A DNA stretch of 64,000 nt from Cervus elaphus (Eukaryota > Chordata > Mammalia > Artiodactyla > Cervidae): assembly GCF_910594005.1 (NCBI RefSeq), contig NC_057845.1:3782001-3846000 (forward strand), in the 5' to 3' direction. Shown here piece by piece: positions 10,151 to 22,508 of this stretch. Both the position numbers and the translations under genes were made by a program. The notes beneath the pieces are model-generated. The model was not told the DNA's origin, did not search any database, and saw nothing but the letters and a program-made list of their open reading frames with translations. The first letter of the stretch is position 1. Each line of letters opens with the position of its first letter.

Positions 10151-10868
10151 GCACACAAGCACGCAAGTTGGAGATGACACTGGCTTGCAGTGGACTGGTG
10201 GCCCTGCAGGTGGAATATGACCGTGTTTTGGAGGGATAGGAGATCTGAGGTGGGGACCAAGGATCACTCAAAAAATTTAAGAGACTGGGGGGTGCCTTTG
10301 ACTGAGATGAGAAAGACATAGAAAAGCACACTTTGTAAAATTTTGGGACAAGAGTCAGTAGAAAGCAGGTTCAAACTTTCCATTTTAGACTTTTACATTG
10401 ATAACACCTGTAAGACCTCCAAGTGGAAGACATCACTTTTGCAACTGGAGCCCAGAGGAGGGGTTTAGGCTAAAGATATAAACCTTGGCATTATTAGCAC
10501 ATTATAGATGGTATTTAAAGCCAAGGATATGGAGAAAATTCACCTAACAAAAATGTGTACAATTTAAAAATACACATAATTTTTAGAAAGAGAATAAAAA
10601 TCATCCATCATCCATGAACAGATATCATTTATAAATGATCTAACCACCTAATTATAAATTTATAGAATTTGGTATTGTCCACATATAAGTATATGTATCA
10701 CCAGGAAGATAATGTTATTGATATTTCATTGACCTTAGCCACAGTTTCCTTGTACCTGTGGCCCCGTCTTCTTTCCTAAAATCTTTATGGGGAGCAGTCA
10801 AGTCATCTGATGCCCATTGCCTCAGCAAAGGGATGTGGTAATAGACTGTCTTCTAGTTTTTAAGTTTC
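10151..10868. other. Unassigned, AT-rich right half
   Basis: About 10540-10740 is AT-rich and may be an old repeat, but I cannot name it. No gene or RNA signature. Confidence 0.3.
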
Positions 10869-11076
10869 CAAGGGCTTCCCTGGTGGCTCAGATGGTAAAG
10901 AATCTGCTGGCAATGCAGGAGACCCGGGTTCAATCCCTGAGTCAGAAAGATCCCCTGGAAAAGGAAATGGCTCCCCACTCCAGTATTCTTGCCTGGAGGA
11001 TTCCATGGACAGAGGAGCCTGGTGGGCTGTAGTCCATGGGGTTGTAAAGAGTTGGATACGACTAAGCAACTAACAC
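10869..11076 (+). mobile_element. Bov-tA SINE
   Basis: Complete plus copy: 'agggcttccctggtggctca' head, B-box-like 'gggttcaatccctgag', Bov-A body, and end 'gactaagcaactaacac'. Confidence 0.92.
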
Positions 11077-12021
11077 AAGGGACGCGGAAAGGACCAAGAT
11101 CACCTAGGTGACAGGTTGGGAAGAGTGCCCAGAGAACACATGTTCCGGGTGAAGTGAAGTTCCCCTGGAGTGAGAGGAGAGGGGGGGCCACTGGGAAGCG
11201 ATGGGCCTCAAGGGCTGGTGGGTCCCAATGAGCAGGACCCTCTATCCCGACCCCAGGGCAAGTGCTGGACTGACCTCCATGTGGATCTGGTCACGGGGAG
11301 TCCTGTGCCTCTTCGCTCAGGTAGCATCTAACCAGCAGGGCCTGGACCCCAAAGGGGGAAAAGCTGCCAGGTGAAGGGGCCTTAGCCCCCACCACAAGGG
11401 AGGAGCAGGGCAGGTTACTGTACACCCAAGTGTGGATGGGAAACGCAGAGCTTATGGACCGCACACAGCTTCCGGCAGGGGAGGGGTCCTTGGCAACCTT
11501 GTGGACCAGTGACCATGGACAACTCCATGGACATTCAGCAAGGACTGGAGGGACCCCCAGATGTATCTTGGCACCTCAAAGCCCCTTGGGACATACATAA
11601 CCCCAGGGAAAACCTGGAACCCTAAGATGACATGGAATCATGGGGGCTCAAGATAAGAGTTAAATTTTGCTAGGGAAGAATTTCTAAAAGTCATACTTCC
11701 TCTGGGATATCAGTAAACTACTGGAGGTGGGCTTTGCAGAGATGTTGGAGATTCTGCAAGAGCAGGTACAGGTAAAAATGGAAGAAACACCATCCATTCC
11801 TATTCACAGTATAGCATCGTATTCCCCATGGGGCTTGGGAAGGGTGGCAGGGAGGAAGGGAAGGATGGAAAGAGGGAGGGAGGCAAGAGAGTGGAGGGAG
11901 TGAGGGGAGGGAGATAAGACAGAGGGTGAGCCCTCTCCAGTACCTGCAACACAGATGGTGAGCCTGGGGAGAACGCCAATCACGCCCACTTCAACCAACA
12001 CTGGTGCAGCACCTCGCTGAG
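11077..12021. other. Unassigned GC-moderate stretch with purine-rich block
   Basis: No recognisable repeat over about 940 bases. 11825-11930 is strongly purine-rich (GGGA/GGAA runs) and could form triplex-type DNA. No splice-bounded open frame stands out. It may hold non-coding regulatory sequence, but nothing here shows that. Confidence 0.35.
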
Positions 12022-12331
12022 TATTCAGTTCAGTTCAGTTGCTCAGTCGTGTCCGACTCTTTGAGACCCCATGGACTGTAGCACTTCTGGCTTCCTTGTC
12101 CTTCACCATCTCCCAGAGTTTACTCAAACTCATGTCCGTTGAGTCAGCCATGCCATCCAGCCATCTCATCTTCTGTCATCCCCTTCTCCTCCCACCTTCA
12201 ATCTTTCCCAGCATCAGGGTCTTTCCCAATGAGTCAGTTCTTCGAATCAGGTGGCCAAAGTATTGGAGTTCCAGCTTCAGCATCAGTCCTTCCAATGCAT
12301 ATTCAGGACTGATATCCTTTAGAATGGATTA
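12022..12331 (-). mobile_element. BovB LINE 3' end (ART2A-like)
   Basis: Minus copy beginning with 'cagttcagttcagttgctca' and running to 'gaatattcag... tttagaatgg'. Less diverged than most copies here. Antisense open frame 12039-12332 is non-coding. Confidence 0.88.
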
Positions 12332-13137
12332 AGCCTCTAATAAATATTTGTGGAATGACTGAATGGTAGGAACACAAATATTTGTCTAATAAACACACAT
12401 ATTGTACATTTGAGATACAGTGTTTGTTGAAGCAACTTATTCATGAGATTGTTGGGGAACAAAAATAGAAGGAAAAAAAATCAATCTCATCTAAATCCAC
12501 CATCCCCTGAAGTCAAAGCACTAAATCTTTCAGTACTCCCTCCTGCTGTGTTCTGGATCAAGGTGGAGTCAGAATATCAAGCCGTGATTATTTTTCTGAA
12601 AAAGTTTTCCTTCTCCTGCAACGAGCACTTGCAGTTGCAGCCATCAGCCTCCTAGAGGCAGGAGTCTCAGGCCCAAGTCCCCACTGTCAGCGTGAGGGGC
12701 TGGATCCCACGCACTTTGTCGACACCTGCGTGCTGGGCTGGCAGCCCCCCAGCCCAGGGGTCCTGATGGCAGAGGCTGACCCAACCCCAGCCGCAGGTGG
12801 GCCCCATCGTGGTCCTGACACGGGCACTGCCACCCCTCCACCAACAGTCCCAGCTTCTCTTCCTCATCTGAGTGGTTGATCTTAGAGATGGCTTTCAGCT
12901 TAAATGTTTGATGATTCCCAGCTTCATTGGTTAAAGCAGCTGATTGTCACAGGGGGATTGATTCCAAACCTGTGTGTCAGCACCAAAACTGTCATATGAA
13001 GAAGCCTGGACCTCCCCAGGATGGGAATCCCAGGCGTGAAGAATGTTCTCCTGTCTGGCCAATGAGCCAGGCTTAAGAGAGACCTGGAGTAACAGGGAAG
13101 TTTGGCCTTAGAGTAGAAATTGAAGTAAGACAAAGGC
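12332..13137. other. Unassigned stretch
   Basis: Contains 'taataaatatttgtggaatgactgaatg' in part, a weak match to the 3' ends of old L2/MIR elements, near 12340. The block 12650-12870 is GC-rich. No gene supported. Confidence 0.3.
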
Positions 13138-15488
13138 TAACAGGGTTTTGCCAAGAGAACACACTGGTCATAGCAAACATCCTCTTCCAACAACACAAGA
13201 CACGACTCTACACATGGACATCACCAGATGGTCAATACCGAAATCAGATTGATTATATTCTTTGCAGCCGAAAATCTAGAAGCTCTATATAGTCAGCAAA
13301 AAACAAGACCGGGAGCTGACTGTGGCTCAGATCATGAACTCCTTATTGTCAAATTCAGACTTAGATTGAAGAAAGTAGGGGAAAACACTAGACCATTCAG
13401 ATACGACCTAGATCAAATCCCTTACGATTATACAGTGGAAGTGACAAATAGATTCAAGGGATTAGATCTGATAGACAGAGTGCCTGAAGAACTGTGGACG
13501 TAGGTTCATAACACTGTACAGGAGGTGGTGATCAAAATCATCCCTAAGAAAAAGAAATGCAAAAAGGCAAAATGGTTGTCTGAAGAGGCCTTACAAATAG
13601 CTGAGGTGAGAAGCAAAAGGCAAAGGAGAAAAGGAAAGATATATCCATCTGAATGCAGAGTTCCAGAGAATAGCAAGGAGAGAAAAGAAAGCCTTCTTAA
13701 GTGAACAATGCAAAGAAATAGAGGAAAACAATAGAATGGTAAAGACTAGAGATCTCTTCAATAAATTAGAGATACCAGGGGAACATTTCATGTAAAGATG
13801 GGCATAATAAAGGACAGAAATGGTATGGATCTAACAGAAGCAGAAGAGATCAAGAAGAGGTAGCAAGAATACACAGAAGAACTATATTAAAAAGTCTTAA
13901 TGATGGTGTGGTCACTCACACAGAGCCAGACATCCTGGAGTATGAAGTCAAATGGGCCTTAGGAAGCATCACTACTAACAAACCTAGTGGAGGTGATGGA
14001 ATTCCATTTGAGGTATTTCAAATCCTCAGAGATGATGCTGTGAAAGTGCTGCACTCATTATACCTGCAACTTTGAAAAACTCAGCAGAGGCCACAGGACT
14101 GGAAAAGGTCAGTTTTCATCTCTGTCCCAAAGAAAGGAAATGCCAAAGAATGTTCAAGCTACCATACAATTGCACTCCTGTCACACGCTAGAAAAATAAT
14201 GCTCAAAATCCTTCAAGCTAGACTTCAACAGTACATGAACCGAGAACTTCCAGATACTCAAGCTGGATTTAGAAAAGGCAGAAATCAAATTGCCAACATC
14301 CATTGAATCATAGAAAAAGCAAGAGAATTCCAGAAAAACATCTACTTCTTCTTTATTGACTATGCTAAAGCCTTTAACTGTGTGGATCATAACAAACTGT
14401 GGAAAATTCTTCAAGAGATGGGAATATCAGACCACCTTACCTGCCTCCTGAGAAACCTGTATGTGTGTCAAGAAGCAACAGTTAGAACTGGACATGGAAC
14501 AACGGACTGGTTCCAAATTCGGAAAGGAGTATAAAAAGGCTGTATATTTAACTTATATTTAAGTTATTTAATATACGTTATTATATTAGATAATATTTAT
14601 TTGTATAATATATTAAACTGCTTATTTAAACCTGCTTATTTAACTTATATGCAGAGTACATCATACAAAATGCCTGGCTGGATGAAGCACAGCTGAAATC
14701 AAGATTGCCAGGAGAAATATCAATAACCTCAGATATACAGATAATACCACCCTAGTGGCAAAAAGTGAAGAGGAGGTAAAGAGCCTCTTGATGAAGGTGA
14801 AAGAGGACAGTGAAAAAGTTGGCTTAAAACTCAACATTCAAAAAAAGATCATGGCATCCAATCCCATCATTCCATGGCACATAGATGGGGAAACAATGGA
14901 AACAGTGACAGACTTTCTTTTCTTTAGCTCCAAAATCACTGCAGATGGTGGCTGCAGCCACGAAATTAAAAGATGCTTGCTCCTTGGAAAAAAAGCTATG
15001 ACAAACCTAGGCAGCATATTAAAAACCAGAGACATCACTTTGCTGACAAAGGTTGATATAGTCAAAACTATGGTTTTTCCAGCAGTCGTGTTTGGCTGTG
15101 AGAGATGGACCATCAAGAAGGCTTAGCACCAAAGAATTAACGCTTTTGAACTCTGGTGCTGGAGAAGACTCTCCAGAGTCCCTTGGACAGCAAAGAGATC
15201 AAACCAGTCAATCCTGAAGGAAATCAACTCTGAATATCCATTGGAAGGACTGATACTGACGCTGAAACTTCAGTACTTTGAACATCTGATGCAAAGAGCC
15301 AACTCATTGGAAAAGACCCTGGTGCTGGGAAAGATTGAGGGTAGGAGGAGAAGGGAGCGACAGAGGATGAGACGGTTGGATGGCATGAGTTTGGGCAAAC
15401 TCCGGGAGATAGTGAAAGACAGGGAAGCCTGGTGTGCTGCAGTCCATGGGGTCGCAAAGAGTCAGACACGACTTAGCAACTGAACGAC
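13138..15488 (+). mobile_element. Longest BovB LINE copy, inactive
   Basis: Starts near the end of the endonuclease domain (a 'GQYRNQIDYIL'-type region at about 13225-13260, frameshifted). It continues through the linker ('adcGSDHELLIVKFRLRL'), reverse transcriptase and C-terminal region to the 3' end 'cgacttagcaactgaacgac'. Many stops and frameshifts. The catalytic YADD reads Tyr-Thr-Asp-Asn at 14734-14745, and an AT-rich block of about 84 bases interrupts it at 14547-14630. Not functional. Confidence 0.92.
14547..14630 (+). repeat. AT-rich expansion inside BovB
   Basis: Replaces a short segment of the BovB consensus between 'gctgtata' and 'cctgcttatttaacttatat'. It is almost pure A/T and includes an extra copy of 'ctgcttatttaaa'. 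It looks like slippage or an AT-rich microsatellite grown within the element. Confidence 0.65.
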
Positions 15489-16289
15489 AACGAAAAAACA
15501 ATACAAAATAAAAAATCTTAAAGAAAGAAAGACATCACATCTGATTATTATCACGTTGAGCTTAGAACCAGAAAAAAAAAATTGCATTTGTGGGTTAAAA
15601 AAATAAAAAAGCTCGCCTAAAGCTGAAATGCAATGAGAAGTTTATAAATGTAGGTTTTAAACAAGTGATGGATGAGATGTGGTTTATACTCTAAGACCAG
15701 GTACTCCTGAGAAGGGGAAGCATCCGAGGCAAGTTAGAGCAGAGGTGAGCTCTGCATTTTTCCCTGCAGTGCTGGTAACAAGGAAAGGATCGGGTCAACC
15801 TGGCAGGCGTTTCAGAGCTGTCACGGACCAGACCTGCTGCTGGTTGAGAAGTGGCGGGTGAGAGTTCGGGGAGCCGCCCGGGGGCCCTCTCCGCTCGGCC
15901 TCTCGGCTCAGCATTTCCGGTTCCGGCCAGTGTGTCTTGTTTCCTCATCCTCATTCCTCCAGGCTTGGCCCTAGCCACTCCCCGCCTTCTGATACCTGAC
16001 TCTGAACTCCTTTTCCTGTGTTTGTCTCTTTTCCCTCACCATGCAACACCCAGCTAGAAGCGTCTGCGTGTGTCTCATCTCCAGGTGGGCCGAAGTTCTC
16101 AGAGGGTCCTTCCCCCTTGTGTCCTACGTCACCTCTGACGACGCCCACGTGGGCATCTCCCGCTTGGACCCCACCCCCTGACTCCAGAATTCATATCTCC
16201 AGCTGCCCACTCTGTGCCTCTGTTGGAGCAGCAAAGGGGCATCTCAGACAAAGCTTGTTCAAGACTGAGCGCCTCAGATGCCCCCAAAC
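15489..16289. other. Unassigned, partly GC-rich
   Basis: About 15840-15990 is GC-rich with a few CpG sites ('gccgcccgggggccctctcc'). This is too short and too CpG-poor overall to call a CpG island. Open frames here overlap in several frames with no consensus start or splice structure. Confidence 0.35.
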
Positions 16290-17165
16290 CGCGCTTCCCC
16301 ACTCACTTCTCCTCTTGGTGGATGGCATCTTCTCATTATTCAGGCCAAGGAGCTTGAAGTCAGCTTTGCTCCCGTCTGATGCTTCTCCTCCTTTGGAGGA
16401 CTCTGCTCTCCAAAGTCATCCTCAGCCTGACCGCTTCTCACCATCTCCCGGTCCATCCCTGCTTCAAGCTGCCAGCATCTGCCACGTGGATAATGGCCAC
16501 GGCCTCAGATGGAATCCTTTAGAGTCTTCTCTCTGATGTCACCTGGTGCTGCTCTGCCCCGCTGACTCGCCTCCTGCTGAATGCTCTTCCTTCACCATAG
16601 GGAGCTTGCTCCCCCAATCAGAGCCTCTGTTTGCTGTTCCCTTTGCCTGAAAGTCTTTCCCCTACATATCTGCTTGGAGCATCCCTTGTCTCCTTACACA
16701 AATCCCCCTTCTTGGTGAGGTCTTTCCTGATCATCCTAATGAAAATAGAAAATAACCCCCTTCCCTGATCCCTGACTCCCCTCTACCCCACTTTCCTGAT
16801 CTATGTCCCCCATAGCATGGATGATCTTCTACTAGTCTACATGTTTTTATTTGGGGGAAACTTACTAGTTTCATTTTGCTATCTGATATGTATTGTCTCC
16901 CTCTTCTTGCTGGAATGTAACTCCACAAGGGTAAGAGTGTTGGTTTATGTTGTCACCCTGTGTCCCTGGCTCCTGAAACACTTCCAGCAGAGCCAGCTTG
17001 CCTGCAGCCATGTTGGCCTTGTGCTCAGAGCGCCCTGCTCTTGGTTTAGTGCTTTGCTGTTCATATCTTGAAATCCTCAATACATTCTGAATAAACCCTC
17101 CCCCCATTTTTATTTCCCATGGAAATTATACTGCCAGGCATACAGTAGACACTCCATAGATAATT
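16290..17165 (+). mobile_element. L2 LINE, coding remnant and 3' end
   Basis: Coding part: 'tgaccgcttctcaccatctc' and 'gctgttccctttgcctgaaa'. 3' part: 'aggtctttcctgatcatcct', 'ctggaatgtaactccacaag' and the end 'gccaggcatacagtagacac'. The 172-residue open frame at 16018-16536 partly overlaps this L2 and is not a gene. An extra block near 17010-17130 seems inserted or diverged. Confidence 0.65.
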
Positions 17166-17225
17166 CGCCCCTCAGCCAGGTGGAGTCCCTTTTTAAGTCA
17201 TCTCTGAAGACTGAGGGCAGTGCTC

Positions 17226-17401
17226 CACCAAGAAGGACTTTATTTATAAACAATAAGGACGTGTTTGTTTATTCCTGACCTCACCACACAGCATGCGGGG
17301 TCTTAGTTCCCTGACCAGGGATTGAATCGGTGCTCCCCACAGCGGAAGTGTGGAGTCTTAACCACTGGACCCACAGGGAAGTCCCCACCAAGAAGGACTT
17401 T
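17226..17401 (-). mobile_element. CHR-type SINE with target duplications
   Basis: Minus SINE at about 17242-17385 ('ttccctgaccagggattgaa', 'aagtcccc') flanked by CACCAAGAAGGACTTT at 17226-17241 and 17386-17401, a perfect 16-base duplication (a base or two may belong to the SINE end). Confidence 0.9.
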
Positions 17402-18035
17402 TAAACCTCAGGAAGCAAGTGGTGAGGCCCTGGGATAGGTAGGGACCCCAAAGCCCTGAAGTTACCCCAGTATGTGTCCACACACATGAGTACTGGCCCC
17501 AGAGAAAAAAGATGGAAAGATAGTCTTACTTGGGGCCAGAGTCTAGAAAGCTGTGAAAAGCTAGCGAAATCCATTTTGAGTTGTTACTCACCTTTAAAGA
17601 AGAGAAAATGAAAGCGGTTAATCATAGGATGAGCTTTGTTAGACAAAAATGGCAATTCAGGTAGAAAGACACATTTACAGACTCTGAAGTACGCACAGCT
17701 GACATCTCATGGGGTGGGGGTCTGGTGGTTAAGTCAGAAGCTACCATCTGTATCCTTGGGAACTTACAAGCTAAAAATGGGGACTAGACCTTATTTATGA
17801 AATACACAGAAATCTATTCTACAGGAGCCAGATGAAAAGGTGGCAGTTCCAAATATTTCACGCTGGTATTTGTCTTTGTGGTTTCATCTGAAAATGGAGT
17901 ATGCCTGAAATTCTCAGAATTTATAAAATTTATGAAACACATGATAATATGATATAGACTGTAAATGTGAAAATAATCAATACATACATAAACATATCCT
18001 CTACATAAGTATAAATACAATGGTGATTATTGTTT
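17402..18035. other. Unassigned stretch
   Basis: AT-rich to the right. Nothing recognised as gene, RNA or named repeat. Confidence 0.35.
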
Positions 18036-18230
18036 AGATCACTAAGTCGTGTCCGACTCTTTGTGACCCCATGGACTATAGCCCACAGGCCCCTCTGTCC
18101 ATGGGATTTCCCGGATAAGAATACTGCAGTGGGTTGCTGTTTCCTTCTCCAGGGAATCTTCCCACCCCAGGGACTGAACCCATGTCTCCTGCATTGGCAG
18201 GTGGATGTTTTACCGCTCAGCCATCAGAAT
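18036..18230 (-). mobile_element. Bov-tA SINE
   Basis: Minus copy from 'aagtcgtgtccgactctttg' to the head 'ctcagccatcag'. Followed by two copies of 'actacaataaataatcataa' at about 18238-18276. Confidence 0.9.
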
Positions 18231-19080
18231 GGTATAAACTACAATAAATAATCATAACTACAATAAATAATCATAAGTTCCATGTATAATATTATGTAAG
18301 AATAAAGATATGAGAAATACATATAAAGATATAAGTATTAAAATTATGAGCTTGCTTTTTGCACTCAGACCCACTTCCCTATGATATTAGGAGGCTTTAA
18401 TTGGCAAATAAGAGAAAGCAAACCCAGCCCAGTTTAGGACAAAGGGGGATTTTACTTATTAATGTAGTATTTCTGCTCGGGGATGAGCAGGGCTGGGAAT
18501 TTGTCCACCACCCCTTGGCCCCCGAAGCTTGGTCCTCCCAGGCATCATTCCTTCCAGCTCTGGCTGCAGATCCTGGGTCCTCGGCCAGAGAAATGTGATG
18601 CCGCCCTCCCAGGTCTTCATGGCCTGATGCCCAGAGGGGGTAAAGGGAGCATCTCTCTCTCCCAGCAGGGACATGTGAATTGTGGATGAGCTGGACGGCT
18701 CTGCTTGGTCACATGTCCTTCCCTTGCCCTTCCAGGTTGGCAGGAGCCGTGGAGGCCCCTGATTGGCCAGAACTGCACCATTGTTGCCACCTCCTCAGGG
18801 GCACTCAGGCCCAGAACCACACCAGCTTGGGGAGCAACAGCTTCTTAAAGGAACAGGGAAGGGGAGCAGCAATCATAATCTCAGCCCTTTTTTCACCATG
18901 CTAACAAAAGACATTTTCTTTCCACAACTGATGCAAAGCACCGCTTTTTAAAGAATGTTTATGAAGCCTTTTCTCCTGGATATTTCCATAAACCAAGTGT
19001 TTTGCATTCCAGTCAAAGACTTAGATGAAAAATTCCCCAACCTAAGGATCAGCTTATTTCTTATTTTGGGAGCAGTTGAT
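18231..19080. other. Unassigned stretch
   Basis: AT-rich at the left with small direct repeats, GC-richer at 18470-18850. No supported gene. It ends at the target site of the next L1. Confidence 0.3.
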
Positions 19081-20299
19081 AAAATGTGGGCCCTGACAGT
19101 AAGCTGAAAAACTGCACAGCAAAGGAAACCATCAACAAAGTGAGAAGGCAACCTACTGAATGGGAGAAAATATTTGCAAATCTTATATCTGATCGGGGCC
19201 TAATATCTGAAATATATAAAGAACTCATAGAGATCAATAGAAAGCAATCTGATTTTAGAAATGGGCAGAGGATTGAAGAGACATTTTTTTCACAGACAGT
19301 ATACAGATGACTGAGACATAGAAGAAAAGATGCTCAATATCAGTAATCATCAGGGAAATGCAAATCAAAACCACATTGAGTTGTCATCTCACACCTGTTA
19401 GAATGGTTATTATATTATATTAAAAAGACAAGAAATAACAAATGTTGTCCAGGGTATGGAGAAAGGGGACACTCTCGCACTGTGGGTGGGAGTATAGATT
19501 GGTGCAGACACTAGGGAAGACAATATGGAGGTTCCTCAAAAAAATTAAAAATAGAACTACCATATGATCCAGCAATTCCACTCCTGGGTGTTTACCTGAA
19601 GAGAATGAGAACACTAATTGAAAAGATAAATGCACTCCCCTGTTCGCTGCAGCATTATTTACAATAGCCAAGACAAGCAAACAAACTAAGTATCCACCAA
19701 CAGATGAGTGCATATAGAAAATGTTTACATATATACAATCTCATATTTTCTCTATATGTACATAATTAAATATTACTCAGCCATAAAAAAGATTGAAATA
19801 TTGCCACTGGGGGCATTATGGTGAATGAAATAAGTCAGACAGAGAAAGGAAAATGTCACATGATCTCACTTACATGTGGAATCTAAAACAACAACCACAA
19901 CAGAACTCATATATTCAAAGAGAAGATTGGTTGTTGCTAGAGGCAGGGAGGGGAGGTAGTTGGGTGAAATGGCTGAAGGGGCTCAAAAGGTACAAAGTTC
20001 CAGTTTTAAAATAAGTCACGGTGACAGACGTAATGTGCAGCATGGTGACTATAATTAACAACCTTTTATTACATAGTTGAAAGATGTTAAGACAATAGAT
20101 CTTAGAAGTTTTCATCACAAGAAAAAAGTTTCTAACTATAGATGGTGATGATGTTAACTAGACTTATTATGGTGGTCATTCTACAATATATAAAAATACT
20201 GAATCATTATGTTGTACACCTGAAACAAGTATAATGTTACATGTTAAGTAGACCTCAATTAAACATGGAACAAAACAAACAGCAAAACATGGGCTCTGA
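19081..20299 (+). mobile_element. Old L1, ORF2 end and 3' UTR, with decayed duplication
   Basis: Plus L1 from 'gcaaaggaaaccatcaacaa' through 'accatatgatccagcaattc' to the 3' end 'acctcaattaaa'. Frames are broken throughout. Candidate target duplications: 19081-19096 and 20284-20299 match at 13 of 16 bases, all three differences being transitions, which fits an old insertion. Confidence 0.85.
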
Positions 20300-20510
20300 A
20301 GTCAGACAAACCTGGATTTAAATCTTGTTTCTGCTGTGGAGTGTAGCAACTTGGGAACATTACTTAGGTTGTGTTGGCCTCACTTTCCTTGTCTGTAAAA
20401 TGGGGTAAAATTACACCCCTCTTAGTTTTTTGATAAAGATTAGATAAGATTACATGTGTTAGGAAATATCACAGGGTCTCAGTAGATGTTCTTTTATTTA
20501 CCTTCCCCTT
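20289..20510 (+). mobile_element. MIR SINE
   Basis: Typical MIR features in order: 'gaagtcagacaaacctggat', 'ttgtctgtaaaatggggtaa', and the weaker 3' part 'ataagattacatgtgttagg'. It abuts the old L1. Confidence 0.85.
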
Positions 20511-21500
20511 CAAGTACTAAATGGGTAGTTCTTTACCCCTTGGGAAATCTTAACAAAAGTTGATTTCTTTCCCATGTAACAGTTAGCAGTTGAGGGCTGT
20601 TTGGTCAGCTTACGTCCTCAGTGGCTACTGGACCATCTCTTCTTCTAAGGAACCTGCTCCAATCCCTGTCATCTCCTTCCAGCACAGGAAAAGTGGAAAG
20701 GACTGTGAGTGGAGAGGGGATCATCCTTCCAATTCTTTGAGGGCCGGCTCAAGAAATGACTCCCCTCACTTCTGCCAACTGTTCCCTCATCACATGACCA
20801 AGCCCACTGCAAAGGAGCCTGGGAAATGCAGTCTTTAGCCAAACGGCCATGTTGCCAGCTACAATGTTACAGCGTGAAAGGATAGAAGAACCTAAATTGG
20901 ACCATCGGCTGCCTACCAGAGCCTCTCAGGACCTTATTAAAAAGGCAGGAGTGATTGTTACCTTTCAAGAGGGCTTTTGCTGGATTCCTGCAGCAACAGG
21001 GCATGATACAAAGCCAAACTCCCCACGAACCAGAAGGGAATTTAGGAAATGATTCAAGCTCCCTGGGTGACTCATATATTGAACATCCTGGAGAGAAAAG
21101 TAGCCATACACCCATTTGAGGCTTGGGGTTTAGTTTATAATAATAATAATGACTTTGGCACAGAAAACTTCCTGAGGGTTAATGAATGACTGGCTTCGAT
21201 TAATAGCCCAAATCGCTGCCTGAAGTCTATCAACTCCTTCCAGCTTCATTTAATCTACAGGAAATTCTTTGTACACCCAGCTATTACTGCTTCAGTCTCA
21301 CAAAATAAAAATGAATGGATGCTTCATTGGAACTTGGGGGGGGGTGCGGGGGGTGGGGGGACTTGGTCCCCATTGTGTGTGGCCTCCAGGCTATTATTAC
21401 TTTTTTTCAGGCACATTTCCTGCATTTTTTTTTTCGTTCTCTCTCGCTTCCATTTGCTTCAGTGGCAGCAGCAGCAGCAGCAGTTGGCCCTCTAGATTAG
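20511..21500. other. Unassigned, with small simple repeats
   Basis: Holds an (AAT)n run near 21136-21154, a G-rich run near 21335-21361, a T-run near 21426 and (CAG)5 near 21464-21481. The block 20750-20870 ('gcctgggaaatgcagtcttt') resembles an old mammalian repeat I cannot name. No gene supported. Confidence 0.35.
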
Positions 21501-21504
21501 CTTT

Positions 21505-21680
21505 AATCCCCTTGCTATTTATAGCACACTCTGTAAACCTCATCATACTTGTGATTCCCTATTTAAACGTGTCTTCCTCACTAGACTGGGAGCTCCATGA
21601 GGTCAGAGGTAAAGAGTAGACTCTGGACTCTGCACGGCCTGGCCACAACCCGGCTCAGTAACCACCTGTTGAATTTAACC
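21505..21680 (+). mobile_element. L2-like LINE 3' end
   Basis: Diverged L2 3' region: 'cactagactgggagctccat', then 'gaggtcagag' and the closing 'cagtaaccacctgttgaatt'. Confidence 0.5.
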
Positions 21681-22108
21681 AAACAGAGTAGTTACTGAAT
21701 TTTGAACAACTTGCCACCAGTCCCAGTGCATGCCTCCAAGCCAACCTGGGAATCTCTGTGTTTAGCTGGATTTAAGATGGTGCATTTTAAGCCCATCAAA
21801 ATTTAATCAGAGTTTCCCAAAAGAACAACTTGAAACAGAAAGGCAAGTTTGTAGAAATCGCTGTAGAAGATGATGTGTAATGCCATCAAGCCGTCAACTG
21901 TGAAGAGAAACCATGGACATGCTAACGTAATGGTGATTCTTCCTGCCTGTAGGGACACCCACTTCTTCCCTGGCCTCCAGTTCTCTACCAGTAGATGTCA
22001 TTGACAAAATAAGCATGTTTCCTGCAGGAAAGTACTCTGGTTCAGGGAATTAGAGTTAGGGGTGCCACTAGATTTCCTCTACCATGGTATTTAAACTCCT
22101 ACCTTCCT
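21681..22108. other. Unassigned stretch
   Basis: Mixed composition. No gene, RNA or named repeat seen. Confidence 0.3.
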
Positions 22109-22397
22109 TTTTTTTTTTTAAAGATTTATTTATTTATGGCTGCGCTGGGTCTTTGTTGCTGTGCATGGGATTTCTCTATTGTGGAGAGCAGGAGCTACTG
22201 CCTAGTTCCAGTGCTCAGGCTTCTCTTGCGGAGCACAGACTCGGTGCCTGGGCTTCAGTAGTTGCAGGTCTTGGGTTCTGGAGCTGTGGTGCACGGGCTT
22301 AGTCACCCATGTGGGATCTTCCCTGACCAGGGATCGAACCTGTGTCCCTAGCATTGACAGGCAGATTCTTAACCACTGGACCACCAGGGAAGCCCCC
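22109..22397 (-). mobile_element. CHR-2-type SINE, long form
   Basis: Minus copy starting with T-rich 'tttatttatttatggctgcg', through the repeated 'gcttcagtagttgcagg' body to the head 'gaccaccagggaagcccc'. Confidence 0.9.
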
Positions 22398-22508
22398 AAA
22401 GTCCTACAGTCTTGTCTGCCACGCAGTTGGCATCCATGAGGATCTGCTAAATGAAAGATGAAGGCCCCGAGCAAAGCTCTCCGCAGCACATCTTGCCTTT
22501 GCTGCTTG
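22398..22508. other. Unassigned gap
   Basis: Short single-copy stretch between a SINE and the BovB target site. Nothing recognised. Confidence 0.3.

Noticed and set aside
16018..16536. Open frame of 172 codons as a possible gene
   Set aside because: Its right half lies in L2 sequence. The composition is Ser/Pro-rich and there is no homology I recognise.
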